From assembly GCA_021151685.1 (NCBI GenBank), contig JAGKWS010000019.1, positions 1 to 45,649 of the forward strand: a DNA stretch of 45,649 nt. The letters run 5' to 3'. The notes beneath the pieces are model-generated. The model was not told the origin of the DNA, searched no databases, and saw only the letters and a program-made list of their open reading frames with translations. Below are positions 8,288-16,231 of this stretch, piece by piece. The DNA is from Chitinophagaceae bacterium. Its GTDB lineage: Bacteria; Bacteroidota; Bacteroidia; Chitinophagales; Chitinophagaceae. Each line of letters opens with the position of its first letter. Within the stretch, counting starts at the first letter, position 1. The position numbers and the translations under genes were made by a program.

Positions 8288-8857
8288 ATGCCCAACATGT
8301 ACATCATATCGGGCTGTAATGGTGCGGGCAAAACAACTGCCAGCTTCACAATATTTCCGGATGTATTGGGATGCCGCGAGTTTGTGAATGCCGATAACAT
8401 TGCCGCTGGTCTTTCCCCATTTAACCCCGAGAGTGTAGCTGTAGAGGCGGGCCGCATTATGCTGCACCGTATAAAAGAGCTGATGACCGACATGGTAGAC
8501 TTTGCCATAGAGACTACGCTGGCTACCCGTAGCTATGTAGGATTGGTGAAAAAGGCACAAAGCATGGGCTATAAGGTAACACTGATATACATATGGCTGA
8601 ACACCCCGGAACTGGCACTGCAACGTGTGGCCGAACGTGTGAAAAACGGAGGCCATAACATACCGGCCCATGTAGTGGAGCGCAGATACTATAAAGGGGT
8701 ATGGAATCTGTTTCATTTGTTTATGCCCGTATGCGATGCATGGATAGTTGCAGACAACTCGGACGGGCAACTGGAACCCATAGCGCGCAAGGCAACCGAA
8801 TTTGATAATGTCATTGAAAACTACGACCTTTGGTCTGCTATTAAAAAGCTATCATGA
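8288..8857 (+). CDS. Zeta-toxin-like P-loop kinase (COG4185 type)
   Basis: 189 residues from ATG 8288 (a GTG at 8285 is also possible). Walker A GCNGAGKTT at residues 9-17, the NADNIAAGLSPF block with an acidic residue expected to bind the phosphate acceptor, FAIETTLATRSY, and the arginine-rich lid RVKNGGHNIPAHVVERRYYKG are all typical of zeta-toxin-like kinases. Epsilon/zeta toxins phosphorylate UDP-N-acetyl-sugars and block cell-wall synthesis; the COG4185 branch is less well understood. It starts three bases after the DUF4292 stop and its own stop overlaps the next start (ATGA). The neighbouring 59-residue gene is the obvious candidate antitoxin or partner. Toxicity is unproven. Confidence 0.8.
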   Translation: MPNMYIISGCNGAGKTTASFTIFPDVLGCREFVNADNIAAGLSPFNPESVAVEAGRIMLHRIKELMTDMVDFAIETTLATRSYVGLVKKAQSMGYKVTLIYIWLNTPELALQRVAERVKNGGHNIPAHVVERRYYKGVWNLFHLFMPVCDAWIVADNSDGQLEPIARKATEFDNVIENYDLWSAIKKLS

Positions 8858-9033
8858 GCCTTAAACAGGATAATGCCGAGTTGCTTAACAAGATAGAAGC
8901 TGGTTTGAAACTGGCAGTGCGCAAACTGTACGAACAGAAAGCGGCAAAAAACGAAACGGCAGTGATTTGTGTAAATGGCGAGATAAAACATGTTTCGGCA
9001 CGCGAGGTACTGAAACAATACGAGAACAAATAG
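8854..9033 (+). CDS. Small protein, 59 residues; partner of zeta-like kinase
   Basis: ATG at 8854 overlaps the kinase stop by four bases; TAG at 9031-9033. The sequence begins MSLKQDNAELLNKIEAGLKL, is rich in Lys and Glu, is predicted mainly helical in its first half, and has a short beta-like segment TAVICVNGEIKHVSAREVL after it. No recognised family. Length, charge and coupling to the kinase resemble small antitoxins of kinase-type toxin systems, but here the small gene is downstream rather than upstream. Codon use is like its neighbours. It is the last gene of the operon; a palindromic repeat follows 97 bases later. Confidence 0.65.
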   Translation: MSLKQDNAELLNKIEAGLKLAVRKLYEQKAAKNETAVICVNGEIKHVSAREVLKQYENK

Positions 9034-9130
9034 TTCTTATCCCCCCACACTCTTTTTACCTTTTATTTCACGTTGCAGGTGATGCACTGGTTGTAGCTTT
9101 GCGGCACATTCTTTGCACAGGTATATTATG

Positions 9131-9289
9131 AGCCGGTTTGAGATTTATTCATTGCCTTTCTTATGGTTGTTTTTGGCTGCAACTTCGTTGCTTTTTTCGC
9201 CATAGGAGGGGCTATGGCTGCAAAATGTGCCTCGTTTCGGGCAAAAACAACTTTCATAATAAACACAAGCAATAAATCTTAAACAGGCT
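9131..9289 (+). repeat. Palindromic ~157-bp repeat, copy 1
   Basis: 159 bases bounded by AGCCGGTTT and AAACAGGCT (near-inverted ends). Nested inverted segments: GTTGTTTTT near 9164 against AAAAACAAC near 9250, and a central hairpin GCCATAG/CTATGGC. It shares GGCTGCAACTTCGTT and a 23-base block (core CATAATAAACACAAGCAATA) with copies at 13189 and 16025, all in the same orientation. It ends two bases before the rhomboid start codon. Confidence 0.85.
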
Positions 9290-9291
9290 AT

Positions 9292-9885
9292 ATGTTGTCT
9301 ATCATCATTACTGCTGTTACCGTTATTCTGTCTGTGATGGCTTTTAGCAATCATCAACTGGTAGACAAGCTGATATTGTGGCCCCGCCGCATGGACACCC
9401 CCAAAGAGTATTACCGGTTAGTAACATCCGGCTTTATTCATGCCGATTGGAATCACCTTATTTTCAATATGCTATCCCTCTACTTTATTGCCCCGTTTGC
9501 CGAGGCGGTATTGGGGCTTGGCTTTATTCCTTTCTATCTTGCGGGTATAGTGGTATCGTCGCTACCTTCTTTTATCAAGAATAGGAACAATTACCACTAT
9601 CGTTCGTTGGGGGCATCAGGTGGTATTGCCGCTATCATGTTCTTTTTTATATATTTTGCCCCATGGGCAAAAATATCTTTCATGTTTTTGCCATTTTTAG
9701 AAATACCCGCCATATTGTTTGGCGTTGTATATATAGGATACGAGGTATATGCCTCTAAAAACCTGTATGGCAATGTGAATCATGATGCCCATATATGGGG
9801 GTCGGCATTTGGCTTTCTGGTAGCGTTGATCATTGACCCTACACATGGGCTCAGTTTTCTTAATGCAATCGTCAACTTCAGATAA
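9292..9885 (+). CDS. Rhomboid-family intramembrane serine protease
   Basis: 197 residues with about six hydrophobic segments, consistent with the rhomboid core, in the inner membrane. Seen: HLIFNM (His55, Asn59), the catalytic serine motif GASG (Ser109) and the catalytic histidine in AHIWGSAFG (His167). These give a complete Ser-His dyad, so the protein should cleave transmembrane substrates; its substrates are unknown. The ATG at 9292 lies two bases after the end of a 159-base palindromic repeat, so any leader would be the repeat itself or the promoter must sit inside it. It converges with tilS, whose stop is 13 bases away. Confidence 0.9.
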   Translation: MLSIIITAVTVILSVMAFSNHQLVDKLILWPRRMDTPKEYYRLVTSGFIHADWNHLIFNMLSLYFIAPFAEAVLGLGFIPFYLAGIVVSSLPSFIKNRNNYHYRSLGASGGIAAIMFFFIYFAPWAKISFMFLPFLEIPAILFGVVYIGYEVYASKNLYGNVNHDAHIWGSAFGFLVALIIDPTHGLSFLNAIVNFR

Positions 9886-9898
9886 GGTAGTACTATCA

Positions 9899-11239
9899 TC
9901 AATCATGGGTACTGCGCCTTACTACCAGTACTTGCTTGGTATGCTCATTCACCTTTACCCGCTCATCGGTACGGATACCAGCCACCCAAAGAATGCGTTT
10001 GCCAGACTCCAGCACCCATACTTTTTCCTTTTCATGTATGGGCATTTTGAGGTCTATAAGCAGTCGGTTCACTTTTTTCTTTTTCATACCCATGCCCATG
10101 GGGTACATGTAGTCGCCGGTTTTCCATTTGCGTAGGGTAAGTGGTAGCGAAACATCCTGTGCATTGGCAAACAATGTTTCATTTCCATCGGGGAAACGGG
10201 CTGGCTTTTCTTGTATAGAAAATGTATAGGTATAACCATCTGCTGTAACCGTAGCCGGCAACGATTCAATCTTTATCATATCGGCACCTCCTTCTTCGGT
10301 AGCAGTAAGCACTAAAAAATCGCGGTGACGAATGAGCCTGTGTGTGGCAGACGACATATATCGGCCGGTATCGGCCTGCATGAGGGCAATGGCTTGTTCG
10401 GTTTGGTGTGTACCAAATCCGTATGGTTTCAGCAACTCGTAGCAAATAGAGGTAAGTGGTTTTCTATTCTTCAGCTTGTTGATGGGTATGTATACATCTT
10501 TGCCTCGTTGGTCCTTCAAAGACTTCAGCTCGCGCACTATAGCACTGTTGTATAGCTGCCCAGCTTCTGTCAGTCGTTCTATTGTGTTGTTTAGATTACC
10601 TACTACCTGTGGCAGATGCTGTGCTACAGCGGGCAGCACATGTAGCCTGATGGCATTGCGCAGATAGTCGTCCTTCTGATTGCTGGCATCTTCGCGCCAA
10701 ACTATGTCATTTGCTTTAGCCCAATCTACAATATCGTCTCGTTGGGCAAATAGCAGTGGGCGTATTACACTACCAGTATCGCTGGCTATACCATGCAGCC
10801 CATGTATACCCGTTCCTCTGAACAGATTGATAAGCAAAGTTTCGGCATTATCGTTGGCATGGTGTGCTGTAGCCAAACGGAGATAACCATGTTCTGCCTG
10901 CAATGCTGCAAACCATTGATAGCGTAAATTGCGGGCAGTTTCTTGTATGCCCTTCTTCCACTCGGCTGCCTTTTGTAGTGTGGGGAAACGGGTACTGTAA
11001 AAAGGCACTCCGTTGCGGCCGCACCAATCACGCACCAATTCTTCATCAAGATTGGCCTCGGCACCACGCAACCCAAAATTGCAATGTGCTACCCCATATG
11101 AGCGTTGACAACGGCGGAACAATTCGGCCATGGCCATAGAGTCTACCCCACCGCTTACACCCAGCAGAACCGGGCTGTTGCCAAGGTGGGCAAACTGTTG
11201 TTGCCAGTTTTCCTGAAACTGAGGTAGTAATCTATTCAA
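9899..11239 (-). CDS. tilS: tRNA(Ile)-lysidine synthase
   Basis: Adds lysine to C34 of the tRNA-Ile CAU anticodon with ATP, turning it into an AUA-reading tRNA; essential. 446 residues. The N-terminal PP-loop SGGVDS (residues 29-34) and the RGAEANLDEELVRDW and TAHHANDNAETLLINLFRG regions mark the catalytic domain; the C-terminal TilS domain is visible at LTLRKWKTGDYMYPMGM and WVAGIRTDERVKV. There is no ATG: the frame opens with TTG at 11239 after in-frame stops (TGA TAA), and the next Met is beyond the P-loop, so TTG is the start. It is the last of a leftward run of three genes; the TPR gene ends 15 bases upstream. Confidence 0.92.
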   Translation of the reverse strand: MNRLLPQFQENWQQQFAHLGNSPVLLGVSGGVDSMAMAELFRRCQRSYGVAHCNFGLRGAEANLDEELVRDWCGRNGVPFYSTRFPTLQKAAEWKKGIQETARNLRYQWFAALQAEHGYLRLATAHHANDNAETLLINLFRGTGIHGLHGIASDTGSVIRPLLFAQRDDIVDWAKANDIVWREDASNQKDDYLRNAIRLHVLPAVAQHLPQVVGNLNNTIERLTEAGQLYNSAIVRELKSLKDQRGKDVYIPINKLKNRKPLTSICYELLKPYGFGTHQTEQAIALMQADTGRYMSSATHRLIRHRDFLVLTATEEGGADMIKIESLPATVTADGYTYTFSIQEKPARFPDGNETLFANAQDVSLPLTLRKWKTGDYMYPMGMGMKKKKVNRLLIDLKMPIHEKEKVWVLESGKRILWVAGIRTDERVKVNEHTKQVLVVRRSTHD

Positions 11240-11254
11240 AGTAGGTATGTGTTA

Positions 11255-11569
11255 TCAATATACAAGATCTTCCCAAGCGGCCTGCAATTCGGAATAGGCA
11301 TGCATGTCTTTGGCTGCCTTTGCTATTTCCATGCCTTTGGCATAGACATCTATGGCTGGTTGCTGCTGCCCATTGCGCTCCAGTAACTTACCAAGATGAT
11401 AATAAGTAGCTACATACGTGGGGTCTTTGGTAAGGTTATGTTCAAAATGCGTTTTCGCCAGCTCTTCCTGTCCTGCCTTTATATATTCTAATGCCAGTGC
11501 GTGGTGTAGAAAACAATCGTTGGGACTGCCTTCTAAAAACTTTTTCAATTTTTCTATTCTTTCCGTCAT
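11255..11569 (-). CDS. Small TPR protein
   Basis: 104 residues with two to three TPR-like helical hairpins: HHALALEYIKAGQEELAKTHFEHNLTKDP and YYHLGKLLERNGQQQPAIDVYAKGME in succession. No signal peptide, so cytoplasmic. Such minimal TPR proteins act as adaptors; no partner can be named. It is 35 bases downstream of the DMP19-like gene and 15 bases upstream of tilS on the same strand, so all three are likely in one transcript. Confidence 0.75.
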   Translation of the reverse strand: MTERIEKLKKFLEGSPNDCFLHHALALEYIKAGQEELAKTHFEHNLTKDPTYVATYYHLGKLLERNGQQQPAIDVYAKGMEIAKAAKDMHAYSELQAAWEDLVY

Positions 11570-11604
11570 ACCCTGTAATTATGATTTTTATTGTAGCACA
11601 AAAC

Positions 11605-12114
11605 CTACGCTGCTTCCCAAAAGTCGGACGGATGCATCTCGGCATATTCCAGCATCAGCCTTATGGCTGGGTTAACATATTGATGGTATCGTGCCTCTAT
11701 TTCCTCAAATTCTTTCATTTCGTCATACAAACGGGCAAACTCTTCGACCGATGTAGGCGTATCCAACAATTCGCGGTTTAGTACATATACCTTCAATGCG
11801 TCATCCAACACCATTGCAAGGTCGGTAGCTCCCAACTTCATCAGTTGTTCAATAATATCTGGTAACAGGCCAATGTACCCATTCTGAATGAACTGAATGA
11901 AGCCACCCTGACCAACCTGCATATGCAGATAATCGGAAGTGAGCAGCAATTGCTGCCCCCAAGACAATTCGTCTAAAAAGTTGAAAGTTTGCCTTTTGTA
12001 CAACTCTTCGTGCAGTGGCTGCACCAGCAAATCGAACACTTTTTCATCGTTGTTGTTGGCATAAGCTTCCCTCAATACTTGTTCATTAACCTTTGGCCTA
12101 TACTTAGTGCTCAT
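11605..12114 (-). CDS. DMP19/DUF4375-family protein
   Basis: 169 residues. The central stretch YLHMQVGQGGFIQFIQNGYIG followed by LLPDIIEQLMKLGA and AMVLDDAL is typical of the DUF4375 domain named after the DNA-mimic protein DMP19 of Neisseria, in which an acidic surface imitates DNA. This protein is acidic (many Glu and Asp in the last third: EEFARLYDEMKEFEEIEARYHQ), compatible with that idea but not proof. Cytoplasmic, no signal peptide. It starts at 12114, 54 bases from the divergent YeiH-type transporter gene, so the two promoters overlap. Confidence 0.7.
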   Translation of the reverse strand: MSTKYRPKVNEQVLREAYANNNDEKVFDLLVQPLHEELYKRQTFNFLDELSWGQQLLLTSDYLHMQVGQGGFIQFIQNGYIGLLPDIIEQLMKLGATDLAMVLDDALKVYVLNRELLDTPTSVEEFARLYDEMKEFEEIEARYHQYVNPAIRLMLEYAEMHPSDFWEAA

Positions 12115-12127
12115 ATTCTTATCTTTG
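12092..12127 (+). promoter_or_regulatory. Putative promoter of YeiH-type transporter
   Basis: TATCTTTG at 12120-12127 fits TAnnTTTG; TTTG at 12092-12095 lies 24 bases upstream, slightly further than usual. It overlaps the start of the divergent DMP19-like gene. ATG follows 41 bases later at 12169. Confidence 0.4.
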
Positions 12128-12168
12128 TAACTGGTACTCTATTGAGGAATACCACTAACCTGATTTAA

Positions 12169-13170
12169 ATGAAGGCAACATTACTAAACTTGCCCAACAC
12201 AGCCAAGAAGGCAGTGTTTATTTTAAGTTTTGCCACAGTAGTTTGCTTTACATTTTTTTCATCATTTCCCCCACCACTTTCGTTGCTTGCGGGCATTGTA
12301 ATAGCTGTGGTAACAGGGCATCCTTACATAGCTTACAACAAAAAAGCTACCACTCTGTTACTACAGTACTCGGTAGTATTGCTTGGTTTTGGTATGAACC
12401 TGCAACACGCCCTGAAGGCAGGCAGGGAAGGACTAATATTTACAATAGCCACCATTGCCATAACACTGATAGCCAGCCACTACCTGGGCAAATGGCTGAA
12501 GGTGGATAAAAACACCTCTCTACTGATAGGTAATGGCACGGCCATATGCGGGGGCAGTGCTATAGCAGCGGTAGCCCCCATAGTGCGTGCTACCAGCGAG
12601 CAAATAAGTGTGGCTCTTGGTACTGTGTTCATTCTGAACTCGGTTGCATTGTTTGTTTTTCCGCCCATAGGTCATATGCTGGGTATGAGTGCCACACAGT
12701 TTGGCACGTGGTGTGCCATAGCCATACACGATACCAGCTCGGTAGTGGGGGCAGCAGCGGGCTATACCGATGCCAGTGGGCATGAAGCGTTGGGCATAGC
12801 AGCTACCATAAAGCTGGAGCGGGCATTGTGGATAATACCCATATCTCTTGGTACGGCATGGTTTCAGAAGTCTACCGGAAAGGTAAAATTGCCCTGGTTC
12901 ATTTTGTGGTTTGTAGTGGCGATAATCGTATCTACCTACCTGCCTCTATATGTGCCTCTGATTGGGCAAAAGTTTGCCGGAGCATCGTTATTTCAGCACC
13001 TGTATATATTGGGACGCAAGGGGTTGGTAATCACTCTTTTTCTTATTGGAAGCGGGCTTTCTCTTACTGCAATAAAGTCGGTTGGTATAAAACCCATGTT
13101 GCAAGGCTTGTTGCTATGGATACTGATTGGAATTACTTCATTAGCATCTATAATGAGTTTTGTTCATTAA
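12169..13170 (+). CDS. YeiH/UPF0324-family membrane transporter (putative sulfate exporter family)
   Basis: 333 residues with about ten hydrophobic segments. Family signatures are visible: LLAGIVIAVVTGHP near the start, VVLLGFGMNLQ (residues ~71-81), LLIGNGTAICGGSAIAAVAPIV (~118-140, the most conserved loop) and AIAIHDTSSVVGAAAGY (~183-200). The YeiH group is annotated as putative sulfate/sulfonate exporters; direct transport data are few. Monocistronic: it has its own promoter and is followed 18 bases later by a palindromic repeat that probably also ends transcription. Confidence 0.88.
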   Translation: MKATLLNLPNTAKKAVFILSFATVVCFTFFSSFPPPLSLLAGIVIAVVTGHPYIAYNKKATTLLLQYSVVLLGFGMNLQHALKAGREGLIFTIATIAITLIASHYLGKWLKVDKNTSLLIGNGTAICGGSAIAAVAPIVRATSEQISVALGTVFILNSVALFVFPPIGHMLGMSATQFGTWCAIAIHDTSSVVGAAAGYTDASGHEALGIAATIKLERALWIIPISLGTAWFQKSTGKVKLPWFILWFVVAIIVSTYLPLYVPLIGQKFAGASLFQHLYILGRKGLVITLFLIGSGLSLTAIKSVGIKPMLQGLLLWILIGITSLASIMSFVH

Positions 13171-13188
13171 TGGAGTACCTACCTTTAG

Positions 13189-13348
13189 AGCCGGTTTTAG
13201 ATTTATTGCTGTCCTTTTCTTATAGTTGTTTTTGGCTGCAACTTCGTTACATTGTTCGCCATAGAATAGGCTATGGCTGCAAAATGGACCTCGTGTCACT
13301 CAAAAACAACTTTCATAATAAACACAAGCAATAATTCTTAAACAGGCT
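13189..13348 (+). repeat. Palindromic ~157-bp repeat, copy 2
   Basis: 160 bases from AGCCGGTTTT to AAACAGGCT; central hairpin GCCATAGaataggCTATGGC with perfect arms and a loop that differs from copy 1; GTTGTTTTTGGC against AAAAACAAC. It shares the GGCTGCAACTTCGTTAC motif and the 23-base right-arm block with copies 1 and 3. It begins 18 bases after the YeiH-type stop codon. Confidence 0.85.
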
Positions 13349-13486
13349 CTTAGTGAACGATGTTATAGTTCCGTAAAATATTAGCCAATCAATCCTTAAC
13401 TTTCTTTGTAATTTGCCACGGAATAGACAATGGTTGATAAAGACCATTAATTGAGGGGGAATCAACAACACAAGCAGCGCATTGAG

Positions 13487-14599
13487 ATGAAAGTATTTTC
13501 GGTTTCGCTTATTCTTACAGGGTTCACATTTGCTGCATATGGGCAGCTACCGGTAGAAGTTGCTACCAGTACCAACGATTTGAGAGCCGAGGGGCTGAGG
13601 GGAAAGGTAAAATCCATCACCACACGAGGCTTCAAAGCAGAACCCGGCATACAGGGAACGGTACTAAAGGGCAACCTGGTACACACTACTATAAAAAAAT
13701 ACAATGCGGCAGGCTACTTGCTGGAAAGTACATCGAGCATTGGTGGCAATACCATAAACGGCAAAGCACTACCCTACCGCTCTGCAAGAATTGTGTACCG
13801 GTACGACAATCATAACAACCTGACTGGGAGCTGTAGCTATGACACTTATGGTCGACTTCAGGATTCGTCTATACACTTTGTAGACAAAATGGGTAACCGT
13901 ATTTACTGGCAGATATATAAAGGGAATGGTTTTCAGGAATGGGAATATATTTCGGAGTATGACAATGCCGGCCGATTGCTGGAAACCAATGACTTTCATT
14001 ACAAAAAACTGGTAACAAGACACACCTACAAATATAACGAACGCGGTGAATGCGTGCTGGAAAACGACCTGAACCCTGATGGAACGCTGAAATCGAAGAA
14101 GCTTTACAAATATGACCCAAATGGTTATAAGACAGAGAGCGAGGAATGGAGTGGCACCGGTAGCTTTTTGGTGCGGCATACCTACCAGTACAATGCTATG
14201 GGTAAGGTTACAGAGGACAGAGAGTACAAACAGGATGGTGTAGAAAAATACTCGAGAATAATTACCGACTACGATAACGAAGGAAATGTGATAGGTGTGA
14301 AACAATATGGCGAAAATGGAAAAATACTCTATGCCGGTAAAATGGATAAGTATGGAAACCACTTATCGGACATAGGTTATAACCCCGATGGATCGGTACA
14401 TGACAAGATAACCGCCGACTACAAATATGATGAGTATGGTAATGAAATAGAAGAATTGCTAAACTATGGCGATGGATCGGCACCGGCACGCAGCACCTAC
14501 AAGTATGTGTATGACATGGATCTGAACTGGGTGAAAAAGACCGTTTGGGAAGATGGCAAACCGGTGCGGGTTACCGAAAGAGAAATTGATTATTATTAA
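13487..14599 (+). CDS. Secreted YD/RHS-like repeat protein
   Basis: 370 residues from the ATG at 13487 (an upstream frame extension lacks a signal peptide, this start gives one: MKVFSVSLILTGFTFAAYGQ). The mature protein consists of short Tyr-Asp-rich repeats of the RHS type: YKYDPNGYKTESEEW, YQYNAMGKVTEDREY, DYDNEGNVIGVKQYG, YKYDEYGNEIEELLNYG and others, about eight to ten units. Unlike full RHS toxins it is short and has no C-terminal toxin domain, so it is more likely a surface or periplasmic beta-structure protein. No T9SS domain is seen. Its partner is unknown. Confidence 0.75.
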   Translation: MKVFSVSLILTGFTFAAYGQLPVEVATSTNDLRAEGLRGKVKSITTRGFKAEPGIQGTVLKGNLVHTTIKKYNAAGYLLESTSSIGGNTINGKALPYRSARIVYRYDNHNNLTGSCSYDTYGRLQDSSIHFVDKMGNRIYWQIYKGNGFQEWEYISEYDNAGRLLETNDFHYKKLVTRHTYKYNERGECVLENDLNPDGTLKSKKLYKYDPNGYKTESEEWSGTGSFLVRHTYQYNAMGKVTEDREYKQDGVEKYSRIITDYDNEGNVIGVKQYGENGKILYAGKMDKYGNHLSDIGYNPDGSVHDKITADYKYDEYGNEIEELLNYGDGSAPARSTYKYVYDMDLNWVKKTVWEDGKPVRVTEREIDYY

Positions 14600-14625
14600 T
14601 ATAAAAAAGCGAGGCAAACTACCCT

Positions 14626-15099
14626 ATGGACATCAACTGGGAGAAACAAGCTAAAGAGCGACAAAAGCTGTACAAACAGTTGCTGGAAAAGGGCAATAAA
14701 AACAAGATACTGAAAGCCCTGCCGGAGCTTCATGATGATGCGTTTTCCAAAATTGACTGTCTGGATTGTGCCCGCTGCTGCAAGAACCATTCACCCCGCT
14801 TCAAACAACCAGACATAAAGCGTATTGCCAAGGTACTGCGAATGAAAGAAGGTGACTTGGTGCAGCAGTACCTGAAACTGGATGCAGACGGCGACTATGT
14901 GACACGTACAAGCCCTTGCCCGTTTCTGGCAACCGATAATACCTGTAATATATATGACGACCGACCATCGGACTGTAGACGATATCCCTACACCGATGAA
15001 GATGTGCTGCTGAAACGAGTGCCACTGACGCTAAAAAATGCCACGGTATGCCCGGCCACATATTACGTATTGGAAAGATTGATAGCTGCGGGCTACTAA
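14626..15099 (+). CDS. YkgJ-family cysteine-cluster protein (UPF0153)
   Basis: 157 residues. Cys pattern CLDCARCC (residues ~46-53), CPFL (~101) and CNIYDDRPSDCRRYP (~108-122) is the YkgJ/UPF0153 signature, thought to bind zinc or an iron-sulfur cluster; function unknown. Cytoplasmic. It follows the YD-repeat gene by 26 bases, and its stop codon overlaps the stop of the convergent EamA-type gene (15096-15099), an unusually tight tail-to-tail arrangement with no room for a separate terminator. Confidence 0.85.
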   Translation: MDINWEKQAKERQKLYKQLLEKGNKNKILKALPELHDDAFSKIDCLDCARCCKNHSPRFKQPDIKRIAKVLRMKEGDLVQQYLKLDADGDYVTRTSPCPFLATDNTCNIYDDRPSDCRRYPYTDEDVLLKRVPLTLKNATVCPATYYVLERLIAAGY

Positions 15100-16016
15100 G
15101 TGTCGCCAAGCCCTATCATCAGAATAGACGCAATAGCAATAATGAGACCGGCAAGCTTTGCCAATCCGGCTTTTTCGCGAAAGGCAAAAATGGCCACCAA
15201 GGCTGTAGCCACCAAGATACTTATGTTGAGGAGCGGTATGGTGGCAGAACTCTGAAATATGTGGCTGCGTAATGCCTTTACCAAAAAATATATAGAGAAA
15301 AAATTGGGTATACCTAATGCAATACCCGCAATAATATTTCTGAAAGCCAGTTTGATTTTGCCAAGTATGGCTAAAGTAAAGACCAACAATATGCCTATGG
15401 AGCCTGCTGTTGCAAAACACACAATGGTACACAACGCCTGATCTTCTGGTGCAGCCAAAAATGTGCTCTGTATATAATTTACCAATGTATCGAGACTGCC
15501 ACTAACCAAAAACAACAGTGCTGGCCACAGCAAGGTACTATTGTTATTGCCAGACTGACTACGATTGATGAGCCAAATGGCAGGAATAGCCAGTACCAAA
15601 CCTATTATCTTGATAGTGCCGGCATGCTCGCCAAACACCACTATGGCTACAATAACCGGAATAACCAGCGAAAGTTTGTTGGCTAATGCCATGGTAGTGA
15701 TACCTGCCCTTTGCGCACACCACGCCATCAGGTTGAAGGCACCTATAAAGCCAAAACCCATAACAATTGTCCACGGTAACCAAGGACGGGCCAAAGTAGC
15801 CGCAGTGAAGGGTGAATGGCCAGTGAACAAACAACCAGTAATTACACATACACAATAGTTGGCCACTATTGCTTGTAGCGAGTCTATTCTGAATTGCGTA
15901 AATAATTTCAGAATAACTGTAATAAGAATGTTAGTAAGAACCGTAGCAATAAAGAAAAACAAAGCAGTACTGATTGAGGGAAATGTGCAAGAATTATGAG
16001 CCGTTTTTAAGGACAA
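15096..16016 (-). CDS. EamA/DMT-superfamily permease
   Basis: Up to 306 residues with about ten transmembrane segments in two EamA-type halves (for example VIPVIVAIVVFGEHAGTIKIIGLVLAIPAIWLI ends the first half). Drug/metabolite transporters export or import small molecules; the substrate cannot be told. No ATG exists near the beginning: TTG at 16016 opens the frame, and another TTG at 15962 would place the start right at the first membrane helix (LFFFIATVLTN), which is the more family-like length. Start uncertain. A palindromic repeat begins nine bases upstream of the longer start, which may have displaced the original start region. Confidence 0.8.
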   Translation of the reverse strand: MSLKTAHNSCTFPSISTALFFFIATVLTNILITVILKLFTQFRIDSLQAIVANYCVCVITGCLFTGHSPFTAATLARPWLPWTIVMGFGFIGAFNLMAWCAQRAGITTMALANKLSLVIPVIVAIVVFGEHAGTIKIIGLVLAIPAIWLINRSQSGNNNSTLLWPALLFLVSGSLDTLVNYIQSTFLAAPEDQALCTIVCFATAGSIGILLVFTLAILGKIKLAFRNIIAGIALGIPNFFSIYFLVKALRSHIFQSSATIPLLNISILVATALVAIFAFREKAGLAKLAGLIIAIASILMIGLGDT

Positions 16017-16024
16017 ATATTAAG

Positions 16025-16180
16025 AGCAGGTTCAATATTTATTCATTGCTTTTCTTAAGGTGTTTGTGGCTGCAACTTCGTTACATTTTTCGCCATAGGA
16101 AGGGCTATAGCTGCAAAATGTGCCTCATTTCGCTCAAAACAACCTTCATAATAAACACAAGCAATAATATAAAAATGGCT
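16025..16180 (+). repeat. Palindromic ~157-bp repeat, copy 3
   Basis: 156 bases, more diverged at its ends (AGCAGGTT ... AAATGGCT). Central hairpin GCCATAGgaagggCTATAGC has one arm mismatch. It contains GGCTGCAACTTCGTTAC and the same 23-base right-arm block as copies 1 and 2. It lies between two leftward genes (SCO1 and EamA), just upstream of the latter. Confidence 0.85.
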
Positions 16181-16231
16181 CTAAAAAAAGCAAAGTGCAA
16201 TAAAATATAGGCAATGTTTCGCAAAGACACT

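Noticed and set aside
8027..8770. 247-codon open frame on the minus strand opposite the DUF4292 and zeta-like genes
   Set aside because: The plus-strand frames have clear families and motifs; the antisense product is His/Tyr/Cys-rich without any known pattern, as expected of a shadow frame.
12092..12127. Shared operator between the DMP19-like and YeiH-type genes
   Set aside because: Only a -7-like box is visible and no inverted repeat of convincing length; kept only as a weak promoter.
13487..14599. RHS toxin
   Set aside because: The protein ends in YD repeats with no C-terminal toxin domain, no immunity gene and no secretion-linked neighbours.
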